From positions 1 through 16,082 of the forward strand of contig JAUWWU010000002.1 in NCBI GenBank assembly GCA_030616695.1: a DNA stretch of 16,082 bases. The letters are read 5' to 3'. Position 1 is the first letter of the stretch, and the number at the start of each line of letters is the position of its first letter. Under the pieces are notes generated by a model. The model worked only from the letters and a program-made list of their open reading frames with translations. It had not been told where the DNA came from and did not search any database. Positions 1 to 8,561 of this stretch are shown in pieces. The stretch is from Candidatus Omnitrophota bacterium (GTDB lineage Bacteria > Omnitrophota > Gorgyraeia > JAHIPI01). Made by a program: the position numbers and the translations under genes.

Positions 1-157
1 CCTGCTTACCGACCACAATGTCAGGGAGACACTCGCTATTACCGATAGGTCGTATATAATGTCTGACGGCAAGATACTTATCTCGGGAACGGCTGAAGAG
101 CTTATAAGCTCCCCGACAGCAAGGGAAATTTATTTAGGGGAAAAGTTCAGGATGTAA
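1..157 (+). CDS. lptB: LPS export ABC transporter ATP-binding protein LptB, C-terminal fragment
   Basis: Only the last 51 residues are present, read in the frame that starts at base 2 and ending at TAA 155-157. The fragment begins with [11 protein letters not shown], the switch (H-loop) histidine segment typical of LptB, and ends with the family's characteristic tail IYLGEKFRM (YLGExF is near-invariant in LptB). LptB is the cytoplasmic ATPase of the LptB2FGC complex that extracts lipopolysaccharide from the inner membrane and drives it across the envelope. Walker A and B lie upstream of the window. The final codons form the left arm of a perfect inverted repeat (132-182). Identity is confident despite the truncation, because both the H-loop and the C-terminal tail match LptB rather than generic ABC ATPases. 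Confidence 0.9.
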   Translation, partial: LLTDHNVRETLAITDRSYIMSDGKILISGTAEELISSPTAREIYLGEKFRM

Positions 158-182
158 ACTTGGCCGAACTTTTCCCCTAAAT
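132..182 (+). terminator. Perfect 17-bp inverted repeat over the lptB stop codon; possible terminator
   Basis: The left arm ATTTAGGGGAAAAGTTC (132-148) is matched without mismatch by the right arm GAACTTTTCCCCTAAAT (166-182), with a 17-nt loop that contains the lptB stop codon. The stem would be very stable in RNA and sits where a terminator is expected between lptB and tig. No clear U-run follows the right arm, so this is not a textbook intrinsic terminator. It could instead protect the 3' end of the lptB message, or be an inverted duplication of the lptB tail. The structure is certain; the function is inferred. Confidence 0.45.
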
Positions 183-230
183 GGGACATTTCACTCGGTT
201 TAGCAGTGCTTTTATGAGTGAAGTGTCCCA
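182..230. repeat. 49-bp palindromic repeat with GGGACATTTCACT terminus
   Basis: TGGGACATTTCACTC (182-196) pairs with GAGTGAAGTGTCCCA (216-230), 15 positions with a single G:T wobble, around a 19-nt loop. It abuts the preceding inverted repeat, sharing base 182, and ends 12 bases before the likely tig start. Its terminal motif GGGACATTTCACT differs at one base from the ends of the larger palindrome at 12895-13056, so the two look like members of one dispersed family. This resembles REP-type or non-autonomous IS200/RAYT-associated elements, but no transposase is present in the window and the assignment is inference. Confidence 0.6.
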
Positions 231-242
231 CACGTGGAATAT

Positions 243-1511
243 ATGAAATACAAAATCAGGCAAACTGGCAAAACGCAGAAGATAGTCGAGTTCCACATTT
301 CCAGGGAAATAGTGGCGGGAGAGCTTGATAAAATATATCAGGAGATATCCAGGACAGCCTCTCTGCCGGGATTCAGGACAGGCAAAGCTCCTATAGAGCT
401 TATTAAGAAAAGATATAAAAAAGAGGCGACCGATGAGGCTGTAAAAAATCTGCTGACCGATTCCTTCAAAAAAGCGGCGACCGAGTCTGAGATAAATATA
501 CTGGGGTTTCCCGAGATATCAGACGTGCAATTTGACGAGGAAAAAGGTTTTTCGTATAAGGCCACCGTAAACTTAAGGCCGCAGGTAAGATTAAAAGGAT
601 ATAAGGGATTGAGTTTGAAACAAGTCAAAATTGAGGTCGGAGAATCGGACGTTGATTCGGAGATAAACAGCCTGCGAGATATGAACGCGAAATTTTCGAC
701 CAAAGAAGGATGCGCCAAAACAGGCAATTATATAATCTGTGACGTGGAATGCATAGTTGACGGCCAGCCCGTTGAGAAAAAAGAGAATGTCTGGCTCTAT
801 GTCGGCGAGCCCGCTTTTATACCCGGCAAGGAACTCGAGGACTTGAAAGCTAATGACGAAAAGGACGTGGAAAAGGTCCTGCCAAAGGACTATTCAAAGA
901 AGGAAGTGGCCGGGAAAAAGGCGAGGTTCCATATTACCGCAAAAGAGATAAAGGAAAAAATGCTTCCCGAGCTAAACGACGATTTTGCGCTTACGGCGGG
1001 AAATTTTAAAAATATGGCAGAGTTACGGGAGGCGGTCAGGGAAAGCTTGAAGAGAAAGAACAGGATCAGAGAAAGGCAGGAACTGGAAAGCGAGGCGCTT
1101 AAATTGCTGGACAAGACGGCCGTATTCAACGCCCCGCAATTTATGGTCGACCGACACCTCGAGGCACTTGTCAAAGAAGCCAAGAACAGGCTGAAGCGGG
1201 AACAGCAGGCATCCGCAGACGAAGCCGAGTCTATGGAGAAGGCCCTCAGGGAGAGGCTCAAACATGAAGCGGTCAGGGAGGTGCGGGCATTTTTCATCCT
1301 GGATGAAATAGCAAAATCGGAAAATATAACCGTGGATGATAAGGAAATAGACGCTGCCTTTCAAGTAATGGCATCTTCGGTAGGCCGTCCGGCCGATGAG
1401 GTGAGAAAATATTATAACGAGAATAATATGGTAGAGAACATGAGGGAGGATATTAAGCAGAGAAAGGTCCTCGATTTTATAATTAAAAACGCAAATATCG
1501 CCGAAAGTTAA
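243..1511 (+). CDS. tig: Trigger factor (ribosome-associated chaperone / peptidyl-prolyl isomerase)
   Basis: A 422-residue protein of normal trigger factor length. The N-terminal ribosome-binding domain carries the signature loop GFRTGKAP (residues 43-50), which docks on ribosomal protein L23. A divergent FKBP-type isomerase domain occupies about residues 155-240, and a helical C-terminal chaperone domain the rest, opening with ELNDDFA. It folds nascent chains at the ribosome exit tunnel. I chose ATG 243 because the family starts just before the first beta strand (KYKIRQTG); an in-frame GTG at 234 would add only three residues. Neither start has a strong Shine-Dalgarno, since the leader is taken up by two hairpins. 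It heads the tig-clpP-lon group, a classic quality-control linkage. Confidence 0.95.
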   Translation: MKYKIRQTGKTQKIVEFHISREIVAGELDKIYQEISRTASLPGFRTGKAPIELIKKRYKKEATDEAVKNLLTDSFKKAATESEINILGFPEISDVQFDEEKGFSYKATVNLRPQVRLKGYKGLSLKQVKIEVGESDVDSEINSLRDMNAKFSTKEGCAKTGNYIICDVECIVDGQPVEKKENVWLYVGEPAFIPGKELEDLKANDEKDVEKVLPKDYSKKEVAGKKARFHITAKEIKEKMLPELNDDFALTAGNFKNMAELREAVRESLKRKNRIRERQELESEALKLLDKTAVFNAPQFMVDRHLEALVKEAKNRLKREQQASADEAESMEKALRERLKHEAVREVRAFFILDEIAKSENITVDDKEIDAAFQVMASSVGRPADEVRKYYNENNMVENMREDIKQRKVLDFIIKNANIAES

Positions 1512-1536
1512 CAGTTCGCTAACAAGGGGGGTAAGC

Positions 1537-2118
1537 ATGAGCATACTAATACCGATGGTCGTGGAGCAGACAGGAAGGGGTGAGAGGGCATACGATATAT
1601 ATTCCCGCCTTCTTAAAGACAGGATAGTCTTTGTCGGCACAGTGATAGACGATAATGTTTCCAATATCGTTATCGCCCAGCTGCTGTTTTTACAAATGGA
1701 AAACTCAGAAAAAGATATAAGTGTGTATATAAACACGCCAGGCGGCGCAGTTACGAGCGGCCTAGCCGTTTACGATACTATGCGGTTTGTCAAACCGCAT
1801 GTCTGCACCTATTGTGTAGGCCAGGCCAGCAGCATGGGAGCGCTCTTGCTGTCTGCCGGCGCGAAGGGGAAGCGCTATGCCCTTCCGCACGCGCGCATAA
1901 TGATACATCAGCCGTGGGGCGGTGTGCAGGGAGCAGCCGCAGACATCAACATACAGGCCAAGGAAATACTCCGGCTGCGCGAGAGGATAAACGAATTATT
2001 GGCAAAACATACAGGGCAGAAGGTCGAGAAGATTGCCAAAGATACAGACAGAGATTATTTTATGACGGCCGAAGAAGCCAAGGACTACGGAATCGTCGAC
2101 GAAGTTATAAAGCGATAA
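1537..2118 (+). CDS. clpP: ATP-dependent Clp protease proteolytic subunit ClpP
   Basis: 193 residues, the usual ClpP length. The serine-protease triad is intact: Ser99 in GQASSMG, His124 in MIHQP and Asp173 in DRDYFM, with the same 25 and 49 residue spacings as E. coli ClpP. ClpP forms two stacked heptamers enclosing a proteolytic chamber and depends on a AAA+ unfoldase (ClpX, or ClpA/ClpC) for substrates. The short N-terminus beginning [20 protein letters not shown] matches mature ClpP, so there is little or no propeptide. A strong purine-rich Shine-Dalgarno (AAGGGGGG) precedes ATG 1537. It lies 25 bases after tig and 10 bases before lon, so co-transcription is likely. Notably, clpX does not follow it. 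Confidence 0.97.
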   Translation: MSILIPMVVEQTGRGERAYDIYSRLLKDRIVFVGTVIDDNVSNIVIAQLLFLQMENSEKDISVYINTPGGAVTSGLAVYDTMRFVKPHVCTYCVGQASSMGALLLSAGAKGKRYALPHARIMIHQPWGGVQGAAADINIQAKEILRLRERINELLAKHTGQKVEKIAKDTDRDYFMTAEEAKDYGIVDEVIKR

Positions 2119-2128
2119 AAGGAAGGCC

Positions 2129-4474
2129 GTGTTAAAAGGGCGCAAATCGGCAAAGAATATAAAGGATGAAATAGTCCCGCTGCTGCCGCTTAGGGATATA
2201 GTGGTTTTTCCGGATATGATCGTCCCGCTTTTAGTGGGCAGGGCGCGGTCTATAAAAGCGGTCGAGTCGGCAATGGCAGCTGACAGGCTGATATTTCTCG
2301 TTGCCCAGAAAGATCTCCATATTAACGAGCCGGGCGAGGACGATATGTTCAAAGTCGGGACTATAGCGGAAGTCCTTCAGCACCTGCGGCTTCCGGACGG
2401 TTCGGTAAAGTTGTTAATCGAGGGTAAGGCCCGGGCCAGGATAAAGAAATTCTTAGGCACCAAAGACGTCTATAAAGTCCAGGCCGGGAGCATAGAATCG
2501 GAATGCAAGAGAAATATAGAGGTGGAAGCGCTTATGCGCATCCTGAGGGGGCAATTTGAGGAGTATATTAAGTTGAACCCCAAGCTCTCGACAGAACTCA
2601 TATCGACGGTCATGGTCGCCGAGAACCCCGTTAAATTGGCGAATATTATGTCCTCGCATCTGACATTAAAAATATCGGATAAACAAAGCCTTCTCGAGAT
2701 AATAAATCCCATGGAGAGGATGAAGACAATAGCGCGTGTCATTAATTCAGAGATAGAAATATTAAAAGTCGAAAAAAAGATAATGTCCAGCATCAAAAGG
2801 CAGATAGAAAAATCTCAAAAAGATTATTTTTTAACGGAACAGCTTAAGGCTATAGAGAAAGAATTAGGGGATAAAAGCAGTGTCAAGTCAGAGGTCGGAG
2901 ATTTAAAGGCGCAGGCTTCCAAGGCGGGGATGAGTAAAGAGGCAGAAGAGATAGTGCTGCGGGAGATTAATAAGCTTTCTAAGATGCCGTCCGTTTCCCC
3001 CGAAGCTACGGTTATAAGGAACTACGTAGACTGGCTGATAAATATGCCCTGGTCAGAGAAGACCAAAGATAATCTCGATATCGTAAACGCCGAGAAGATA
3101 CTGGACGAAGACCATTATGGCCTGGATAAACCAAAGCAGAGGATACTCGAATATTTAGCTGTGCGCAAACTTTCGAGTTCACCGAAGGGGCAGGTATTGT
3201 GTTTTGTCGGGCCGCCCGGCGTAGGAAAGACGTCGCTGGCAAAGTCTATAGCCCGCTCCCTCGGAAGAAAATTTGTCAGGGTTTCTCTGGGCGGAGTCAG
3301 GGACGAAGCGGAGATACGCGGGCACAGGCGCACCTATATAGGCGCTTTGCCGGGCCGCATTATACAATCTATACGCAAAGCCAGGTCCAGGAACCCGGTC
3401 TTTCTTCTGGATGAAGTCGATAAGATGTCTATGGATTTTCGCGGCGACCCTACAAGCGCGCTTCTTGAAGTCCTCGATCCGGAGGAGAACAAGACATTTA
3501 GCGACCATTACCTTGAAGTCAATTTTGACCTGTCTGAGGTGATATTTATAACTACAAGCAATGTCCAGTATAATATCCCGCTGCCGCTGCAGGACAGGAT
3601 GGAGATCATAAAGATGTCCGGTTATACCGAATATGAAAAATTCAATATCGCTAAATCGTTTCTTTTGCCCAAACAGATCAAGAATCACGGGCTTTCGAGT
3701 GCGAACATAACTATCAGCGAGAGGGCGGTATTCGCCATGATAAAGCAATATACCCGCGAGGCGGGCGTCAGGGAGTTAGATAGAAAATTGGCTGAGGCCT
3801 GCCGCAAGGTCGCGCGGGAGGTTGTAAGAAAAGGCAGGGACATAAAAATAGAGATCACATTTAGAAACCTTCATAAATATCTCGGAGCGCCGCAGTATCT
3901 TGACAGTGAGGCAAATAAGCATGACGAGGTGGGTGTTGCTACGGGTCTTGCGTGGACAGAAGTGGGCGGGGATATAATGAACATAGAGACGTCTCTCGTC
4001 AAAGGCAAAGGCAACCTTATCCTTACGGGTAAACTCGGCGAGGTCATGCAGGAATCCGCGAAGGCATCATTGACATATATAAGGTCTAAGAGCAAAAAAT
4101 TCGGCATAAAGAACGGCAGAAATTCTCACAGCACGGATATACATATACACGTTCCCGAAGGGGCAATCCCGAAAGACGGCCCGTCGGCAGGGATAACAAT
4201 GGCTACGGCCCTTATCTCAAGTTTTACCGGGCGGCCCGTAAAACGCAACCTCGCCATGACCGGAGAGATCACCCTTAGGGGAAAGGTCTTGCCAGTCGGA
4301 GGAATAAAGGCAAAGTTTCTCGCGGCGCATAGGGCCGGCATAAAAAGCGTTATTTTCCCGCGCGAAAATAAAAAAGATTTAGAGGATATCCCAAAAGAGA
4401 TCCTCAGGAAATTAGACCTGATCCCTGTTGAAAACATGGACCAGGTCTTTAAGATAGCATTATTGAGGAAGTAG
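2129..4474 (+). CDS. lon: Lon ATP-dependent serine protease (LonA)
   Basis: 781 residues, typical of bacterial LonA. The N-terminal substrate-binding domain starts with LPLLPLRDIVVFPDM-like sequence (PLLPLRDIVVFPDM) and continues through a coiled helical region to about residue 310. The AAA+ domain has Walker A GPPGVGKT (361-368, Lys367), Walker B FLLDE (Asp428, Glu429), sensor-1 Asn478 and a candidate arginine finger Arg490. The C-terminal protease domain has the Ser-Lys dyad: Ser686 in DGPSAG and Lys729 in GGIKAK, with the same 43-residue spacing as E. coli. Lon degrades misfolded and selected regulatory proteins in the cytoplasm. Translation starts at GTG 2129 with AAGGAAGG just upstream, 10 bases after the clpP stop. 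The predicted enzyme is fully active. Confidence 0.97.
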   Translation: MLKGRKSAKNIKDEIVPLLPLRDIVVFPDMIVPLLVGRARSIKAVESAMAADRLIFLVAQKDLHINEPGEDDMFKVGTIAEVLQHLRLPDGSVKLLIEGKARARIKKFLGTKDVYKVQAGSIESECKRNIEVEALMRILRGQFEEYIKLNPKLSTELISTVMVAENPVKLANIMSSHLTLKISDKQSLLEIINPMERMKTIARVINSEIEILKVEKKIMSSIKRQIEKSQKDYFLTEQLKAIEKELGDKSSVKSEVGDLKAQASKAGMSKEAEEIVLREINKLSKMPSVSPEATVIRNYVDWLINMPWSEKTKDNLDIVNAEKILDEDHYGLDKPKQRILEYLAVRKLSSSPKGQVLCFVGPPGVGKTSLAKSIARSLGRKFVRVSLGGVRDEAEIRGHRRTYIGALPGRIIQSIRKARSRNPVFLLDEVDKMSMDFRGDPTSALLEVLDPEENKTFSDHYLEVNFDLSEVIFITTSNVQYNIPLPLQDRMEIIKMSGYTEYEKFNIAKSFLLPKQIKNHGLSSANITISERAVFAMIKQYTREAGVRELDRKLAEACRKVAREVVRKGRDIKIEITFRNLHKYLGAPQYLDSEANKHDEVGVATGLAWTEVGGDIMNIETSLVKGKGNLILTGKLGEVMQESAKASLTYIRSKSKKFGIKNGRNSHSTDIHIHVPEGAIPKDGPSAGITMATALISSFTGRPVKRNLAMTGEITLRGKVLPVGGIKAKFLAAHRAGIKSVIFPRENKKDLEDIPKEILRKLDLIPVENMDQVFKIALLRK

Positions 4475-4511
4475 TTTGCCAGGTAACCGGCTAATTAAAT
4501 ACGGAGGTAGC

Positions 4512-5645
4512 ATGAAAAAGAATTATATAATGGCGCCGGGGCCTACGCCTGTCCCCGAAGATGTCTTATTGGATATTGCCAAGCCCATAATACATCACCG
4601 CACTTCTCAATATCAGGAGATATTTAAAAAGGCGAGCGAGGGGCTCAAGTATCTGTTTAATACGAAAAATGATATATTCACTTTTGCCTCGAGCGGCACC
4701 GGTGCTATGGAGGCCGCAGTTATAAATATACTTTCTTCGGGCGACAAAGCCATTGTCGTGCGGGGAGGAAAATTCGGGGAGCGTTTTAGCGATATATGCA
4801 AAGCTTATGGTATCGAAGCTATTAATATAGACGTAGAGTGGGGCAAACCCGTGGATCCCGGCCTTATAAAGAAAAGGCTTGCGGATAATAAGGACCTCAA
4901 AGCTGTTTTCGCAACGCTGTGCGAAACATCCACCGGCACTAAAAACGACATTCAGGGTATAGCTAATATAGTATCGGCCACTAATGCCGTCTTGATCGTC
5001 GATGCGGTAAGCGGCCTATGCGCCGATGACTTAAGAACCGATGAGTGGAAAGTTGACGTTGTCTGCTGCGGCTCTCAAAAAGGCATGATGCTTCCGCCGG
5101 GATTGGCATTCTTGAGTATCAATAAAAAAGCGATGGAGAAGGTTGCGAAATCCAATCTTCCGAAATATTATTTTGACCTTAAGGCATACAAGAAGTCTTT
5201 GGATAAGAACGATGTCCCATGGACACCGGCCGTGGGTTTGGTGAGGGGGCTTTGTAAGTCAATAGATATGATCAGGGAAGAGGGGATGGAGAATGTCCTG
5301 GCAAGACATGCCAGGTTGGCAAATGCGACAAAGGAAGCCGCAAAGGCCTTAGGTCTGGAGCTCTTTTCGGCAAGCCCTTCCAATGCCGTTACTGCTGTAA
5401 AGGTGCCGTCAGGCGTCGACGGCCAGAACCTGGTCAAGACAATGCGCAATAAATACGGCGTTACAATAGCGGGCGGTCAGGCGCATCTAAAGGGTAAGAT
5501 ATTTAGAATAGCCCACTTGGGCTACATGGTCGAGTTTGATACTCTGACGGCCATTTCGGCATTAGAGATAACGCTCAAAGAATTAGGCCATAAGTTTACG
5601 CTCGGCAGCGGCGTCGGCGCTGCCCTTAAAGTATTCACCGCTTAA
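4512..5645 (+). CDS. Class V PLP aminotransferase (alanine-glyoxylate / serine-pyruvate type), probably in serine synthesis
   Basis: 377 residues from ATG 4512, chosen because GGAGG (4503-4507) lies just upstream; the in-frame start at 4476 would add an unconserved 12-residue leader. The protein opens with MAPGPTPVPEDV, the hallmark N-terminus of the AGAT/serine-pyruvate aminotransferase subgroup of class V. It contains IVDAVSGL, whose Asp contacts the PLP pyridine nitrogen, and the Schiff-base Lys190 in GSQKGMMLPPGL. Family members move amino groups between alanine or serine and glyoxylate, pyruvate or hydroxypyruvate. serA begins 21 bases downstream. Similar aminotransferase-SerA pairs occur in organisms such as Thermotoga, so I infer it replaces SerC as the transaminase of the phosphoserine route. 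The exact substrate cannot be read from sequence. Confidence 0.85.
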   Translation: MKKNYIMAPGPTPVPEDVLLDIAKPIIHHRTSQYQEIFKKASEGLKYLFNTKNDIFTFASSGTGAMEAAVINILSSGDKAIVVRGGKFGERFSDICKAYGIEAINIDVEWGKPVDPGLIKKRLADNKDLKAVFATLCETSTGTKNDIQGIANIVSATNAVLIVDAVSGLCADDLRTDEWKVDVVCCGSQKGMMLPPGLAFLSINKKAMEKVAKSNLPKYYFDLKAYKKSLDKNDVPWTPAVGLVRGLCKSIDMIREEGMENVLARHARLANATKEAAKALGLELFSASPSNAVTAVKVPSGVDGQNLVKTMRNKYGVTIAGGQAHLKGKIFRIAHLGYMVEFDTLTAISALEITLKELGHKFTLGSGVGAALKVFTA

Positions 5646-5666
5646 AATACGAAAAAGGAGCTGAAG

Positions 5667-7256
5667 ATGGCGATGAGAAAGATCCTGGTAAGCGATCCAC
5701 TGGCAGAAGAGGGGATAGCAATCCTTGAGAAAGAAAAGAGTTTTAAAGTAGACGTAAAGGCAAAACTGCCACCGCCCGAGCTCAAAGAAATAATAAAGGA
5801 TTACGAAGCGCTTATAATCAGAAGCGGGACAAAGGTGACTTCAGATATAATTTCGAACGCGCATAAACTTAAGATCATAGGAAGGGCCGGAGTCGGCCTG
5901 GACAACGTGGATGTCAACGCAGCCTCCCAAAGGGGTATCATAGTGATGAATGCGCCGGCCGGAAATATGATATCTACGGCCGAGCACACAATGAGCGTCA
6001 TGTTGGCCTTATCGCGTAATATACCCCAGGCGTATGTCTCGATGAGGGAGGGTAAATGGGATAGAAAGAAATTTATGGGGACAGAACTTTATAATAAGAC
6101 ACTCGGCGTAATAGGGCTTGGCAGAATAGGTGCGGAGGTTGCAAAAAGGGCACTTAGCTTTAAGATGAAAGTGCTCGGTTATGACCCTTATCTGTCCGTA
6201 GAGAAGGCAAAAAAGATGGATGTGGAATTGGCCGATCTTAAGGACCTGCTTAAAAGGGCGGATTATATAACCGTCCATACGCCCTTAACGGACGAGACCA
6301 AACATTTACTCGGAGATGATGAATTTAAGATTATGAAAAAGGGAGTAAGGGTAATAAACTGCGCGAGAGGCGGTATTATAGATGAAAAGGCGCTTGAGGA
6401 GGCGCTTGAATCGGGCAAAGTCGCCGGCGCCGCGCTGGACGTTTACGAGAAAGAGCCTCCTAGCGACAGCCCGCTTTTAAAACGGCCGAATGTCATAACG
6501 ACGCCGCATCTGGGCGCTTCTACGGAAGAGGCGCAGGTGAATGTAGCAATTGACGTAGCCGAGGCCGTCAGAGACGCTATGCTTAATAAAGGCATAAGGA
6601 ACGCGGTAAATGTGCCGTCAATCGATTCGGAAACTCTTAAGAATTTAAAACCGTATCTCAACCTTGCGGAAAAGATAGGATTGCTGCAGACCCAGCTCGC
6701 AGAAGGCCATATACATAAGGTAAAAGTGAAATATGTCGGCGACGTTACCGGGTATGATATTACGCCTATTACTATGGCCATTGTAAAGGGGCTTTTGTCT
6801 CCGATATTACAGGAGACGATAAATTACATGAACGCATTATTGATAGCGAAGACCAGGGGTATTGTGGTTTCGGAGTCCAAGACAACCGAAGTGATGGACT
6901 TCGCGAATGCCGTCGCCGTTACCGTAGAAACAAACAAGGGTAAAAACCTGGTAATGGGTAGCCTCTTTACAAAGACCGACCCCCGCATAATAAGGATAAA
7001 TAATTTCTATGTGGACCTTGTGCCTGAGGGGCACCTCATTTATATCTCCAACCGGGATTTGCCCGGCGTAGTGGGAGAGATCGGCACGATCTTAGGTGAG
7101 AACGGCATAAATATCGCCGGCATGACATTCGGCCGTATAAAGCCGGGCGGCGACGCAATAACCGTACTTAATATAGACAGCGAACCCAAAAAAGACGTAG
7201 TGCAGAAACTACGCAAGGCAAAGAACGTAAACGACGTTAAAATAATGGAACTCTAA
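5667..7256 (+). CDS. serA: D-3-phosphoglycerate dehydrogenase, long (type I) form with ACT domain
   Basis: 529 residues, the length of the long SerA form shared with mammals, Bacillus and Mycobacterium. The NAD-binding Rossmann motif is GVIGLGRIG (147-155). The catalytic trio is Arg234 (CARGG), Glu263 (EKEPP) and His281 (TPHLGAST), each offset by two from human PHGDH Arg236/Glu265/His283. An intervening (ASB-like) domain follows at about 320-450. A C-terminal ACT domain (about 455-529, with NRDLPGVVGEIGTIL) suggests feedback inhibition by L-serine. The enzyme oxidises 3-phosphoglycerate to 3-phosphohydroxypyruvate, the first step of serine synthesis. ATG 5667 has AAGGAG seven bases upstream, better placed than ATG 5673. 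It sits directly behind the aminotransferase expected to use its product. Confidence 0.96.
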   Translation: MAMRKILVSDPLAEEGIAILEKEKSFKVDVKAKLPPPELKEIIKDYEALIIRSGTKVTSDIISNAHKLKIIGRAGVGLDNVDVNAASQRGIIVMNAPAGNMISTAEHTMSVMLALSRNIPQAYVSMREGKWDRKKFMGTELYNKTLGVIGLGRIGAEVAKRALSFKMKVLGYDPYLSVEKAKKMDVELADLKDLLKRADYITVHTPLTDETKHLLGDDEFKIMKKGVRVINCARGGIIDEKALEEALESGKVAGAALDVYEKEPPSDSPLLKRPNVITTPHLGASTEEAQVNVAIDVAEAVRDAMLNKGIRNAVNVPSIDSETLKNLKPYLNLAEKIGLLQTQLAEGHIHKVKVKYVGDVTGYDITPITMAIVKGLLSPILQETINYMNALLIAKTRGIVVSESKTTEVMDFANAVAVTVETNKGKNLVMGSLFTKTDPRIIRINNFYVDLVPEGHLIYISNRDLPGVVGEIGTILGENGINIAGMTFGRIKPGGDAITVLNIDSEPKKDVVQKLRKAKNVNDVKIMEL

Positions 7257-7271
7257 AAACGGAGCGAGGAG

Positions 7272-8546
7272 ATGAAGAAGAGAAACGCAAGACAGATGAA
7301 ATCGAGAAGCAAGGCCAGGAACGTCATAAAGATAATAGATGTCACCAACAGGGACGGCGTGCAGACATCCAGATTGGGATTATCCAAACTCGAGAAGACC
7401 ATGCTGAATATATATTTAAACGAGATGGGCATATACCAGAGTGAGTTCGGCTTTCCCGTAACGCGTCACGAAACCAATTATTTGAACGCGAATCTCGAAT
7501 TGGCGAAAAAAGGTGTCTTGAGGCCTATAGTATTGAGTGGGTGGGTAAGGGCAATAACGAAAGACGTTAATGTTGCCACCAAGCTCACAAAAGTGGAGCA
7601 CCTTAACCTCTCTATTTCTACCTCAGAGCAGATGTTATACGGTAAATTCAGGGGGAAATTGTCAAAAGACGATATAATAGAGATGATGACGGACGCCGTA
7701 GATCTTGCCAGAAAGAAAGGGATAAAGACTATCGGCGTGAACGCAGAAGACGCTTCAAGGTCGGATATGAATTTTCTCATAAAATTTGCCCATAAGGCGA
7801 AAGCGCACGGGGCGGATAGGATAAGATACTGCGATACCCTTGGATACGACGACCCTTTTACTATATATAAGAGGGTGCGATTGCTGGCAAGCGAGATCGA
7901 TCTTCCCATAGAACTGCATTGCCATAACGATTTAGGAATGGCTGTTGCTGTAAGCATTGCCGGCGCAAAAGCGGCCATAGACAGCGGTGTTGACGCTTAT
8001 ATAAATACAACTCTTAACGGCATGGGCGAAAGGGCCGGGAATGCCGACCTTGCGAGCGTGGTCCTCGCTATTAAATATTCGAGCGGTTTCGGCGACAGAT
8101 ATGCCCTGGACGAAAGGATAAAACTTTCGTATGCGTGGAAAATAGCCAAATTCGCCTCTTATGCGTTCAGGATACCTATACCTGTTAACCAGGTTGCTGT
8201 CGGGGCAAATGCCTTCGCACACGAGTCGGGCATACACGCCGATGGCGCGCTTAAAGACAGGAGAAATTACGAATTGTATGATTATGAGGAATTAGGCAGG
8301 GGAGAGCCCGAGATCATAGAAACCGGCAGGATGATTACAGCGGGAGAATATAGCGGCATAAAGGGCTTTCGAAATGTCTATGAAAGGCTTGAGATAAAAT
8401 TTAAAAATGATAAAGAGGCCACTAATATCCTTGAGCTTGTCAGGCATGCTAATGTCCACACTCAAAAACCTCTTACGCACGATGAATTGCGCTTCATAGC
8501 AAAATATCCCGACGTTGCCAAAAAGATTTTTACAATGTCGCCTTAG
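7272..8546 (+). CDS. DRE-TIM acyltransferase, homocitrate / 2-isopropylmalate synthase-like
   Basis: 424 residues with an HMGL-like TIM barrel (about 20-290). Seen: IIDVTNRDGVQT at strand 1 with Arg27-Asp28; metal-binding HxH His216/His218 in ELHCHND; NGMGERAGNADL (249-260), the family signature; and AHESGIHADG (316-325) in the C-terminal subdomain, as in homocitrate and isopropylmalate synthases. Such enzymes condense acetyl-CoA with a 2-oxo acid. The LeuA feedback domain is absent, so it has homocitrate-synthase length. The usual Glu of RDGEQ is Val30. Candidate substrates are 2-oxoglutarate, 2-oxoisovalerate, pyruvate or another oxo acid; I cannot choose. The start has GGAG seven bases upstream and a basic 17-residue N-terminal extension. 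It follows serA by 15 bases, so it is probably cotranscribed. Confidence 0.8.
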   Translation: MKKRNARQMKSRSKARNVIKIIDVTNRDGVQTSRLGLSKLEKTMLNIYLNEMGIYQSEFGFPVTRHETNYLNANLELAKKGVLRPIVLSGWVRAITKDVNVATKLTKVEHLNLSISTSEQMLYGKFRGKLSKDDIIEMMTDAVDLARKKGIKTIGVNAEDASRSDMNFLIKFAHKAKAHGADRIRYCDTLGYDDPFTIYKRVRLLASEIDLPIELHCHNDLGMAVAVSIAGAKAAIDSGVDAYINTTLNGMGERAGNADLASVVLAIKYSSGFGDRYALDERIKLSYAWKIAKFASYAFRIPIPVNQVAVGANAFAHESGIHADGALKDRRNYELYDYEELGRGEPEIIETGRMITAGEYSGIKGFRNVYERLEIKFKNDKEATNILELVRHANVHTQKPLTHDELRFIAKYPDVAKKIFTMSP

Positions 8547-8561
8547 ATAAAGGTATATAGT

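Noticed and set aside
53..60. TATATAAT resembling a -10 promoter box
   Set aside because: It is inside lptB coding sequence (codons for SYIM) and has no convincing -35 partner; A/T-rich ATA codons create such matches throughout this genome.
1023..1736. 237-codon minus-strand open frame across the tig/clpP junction
   Set aside because: It lies antisense to two clearly conserved genes, crosses their junction, and its translation shows no recognisable domain; it is a by-product of plus-strand codon use.
1812..2135. 107-codon plus-strand open frame overlapping clpP in another frame
   Set aside because: Arg/Gly-rich out-of-frame translation of conserved clpP sequence; no family resemblance.
3179..3748. 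189-codon minus-strand open frame within lon
   Set aside because: It is fully antisense to the AAA+ domain of lon, where the plus strand is strongly constrained; no domain or convincing start signal.
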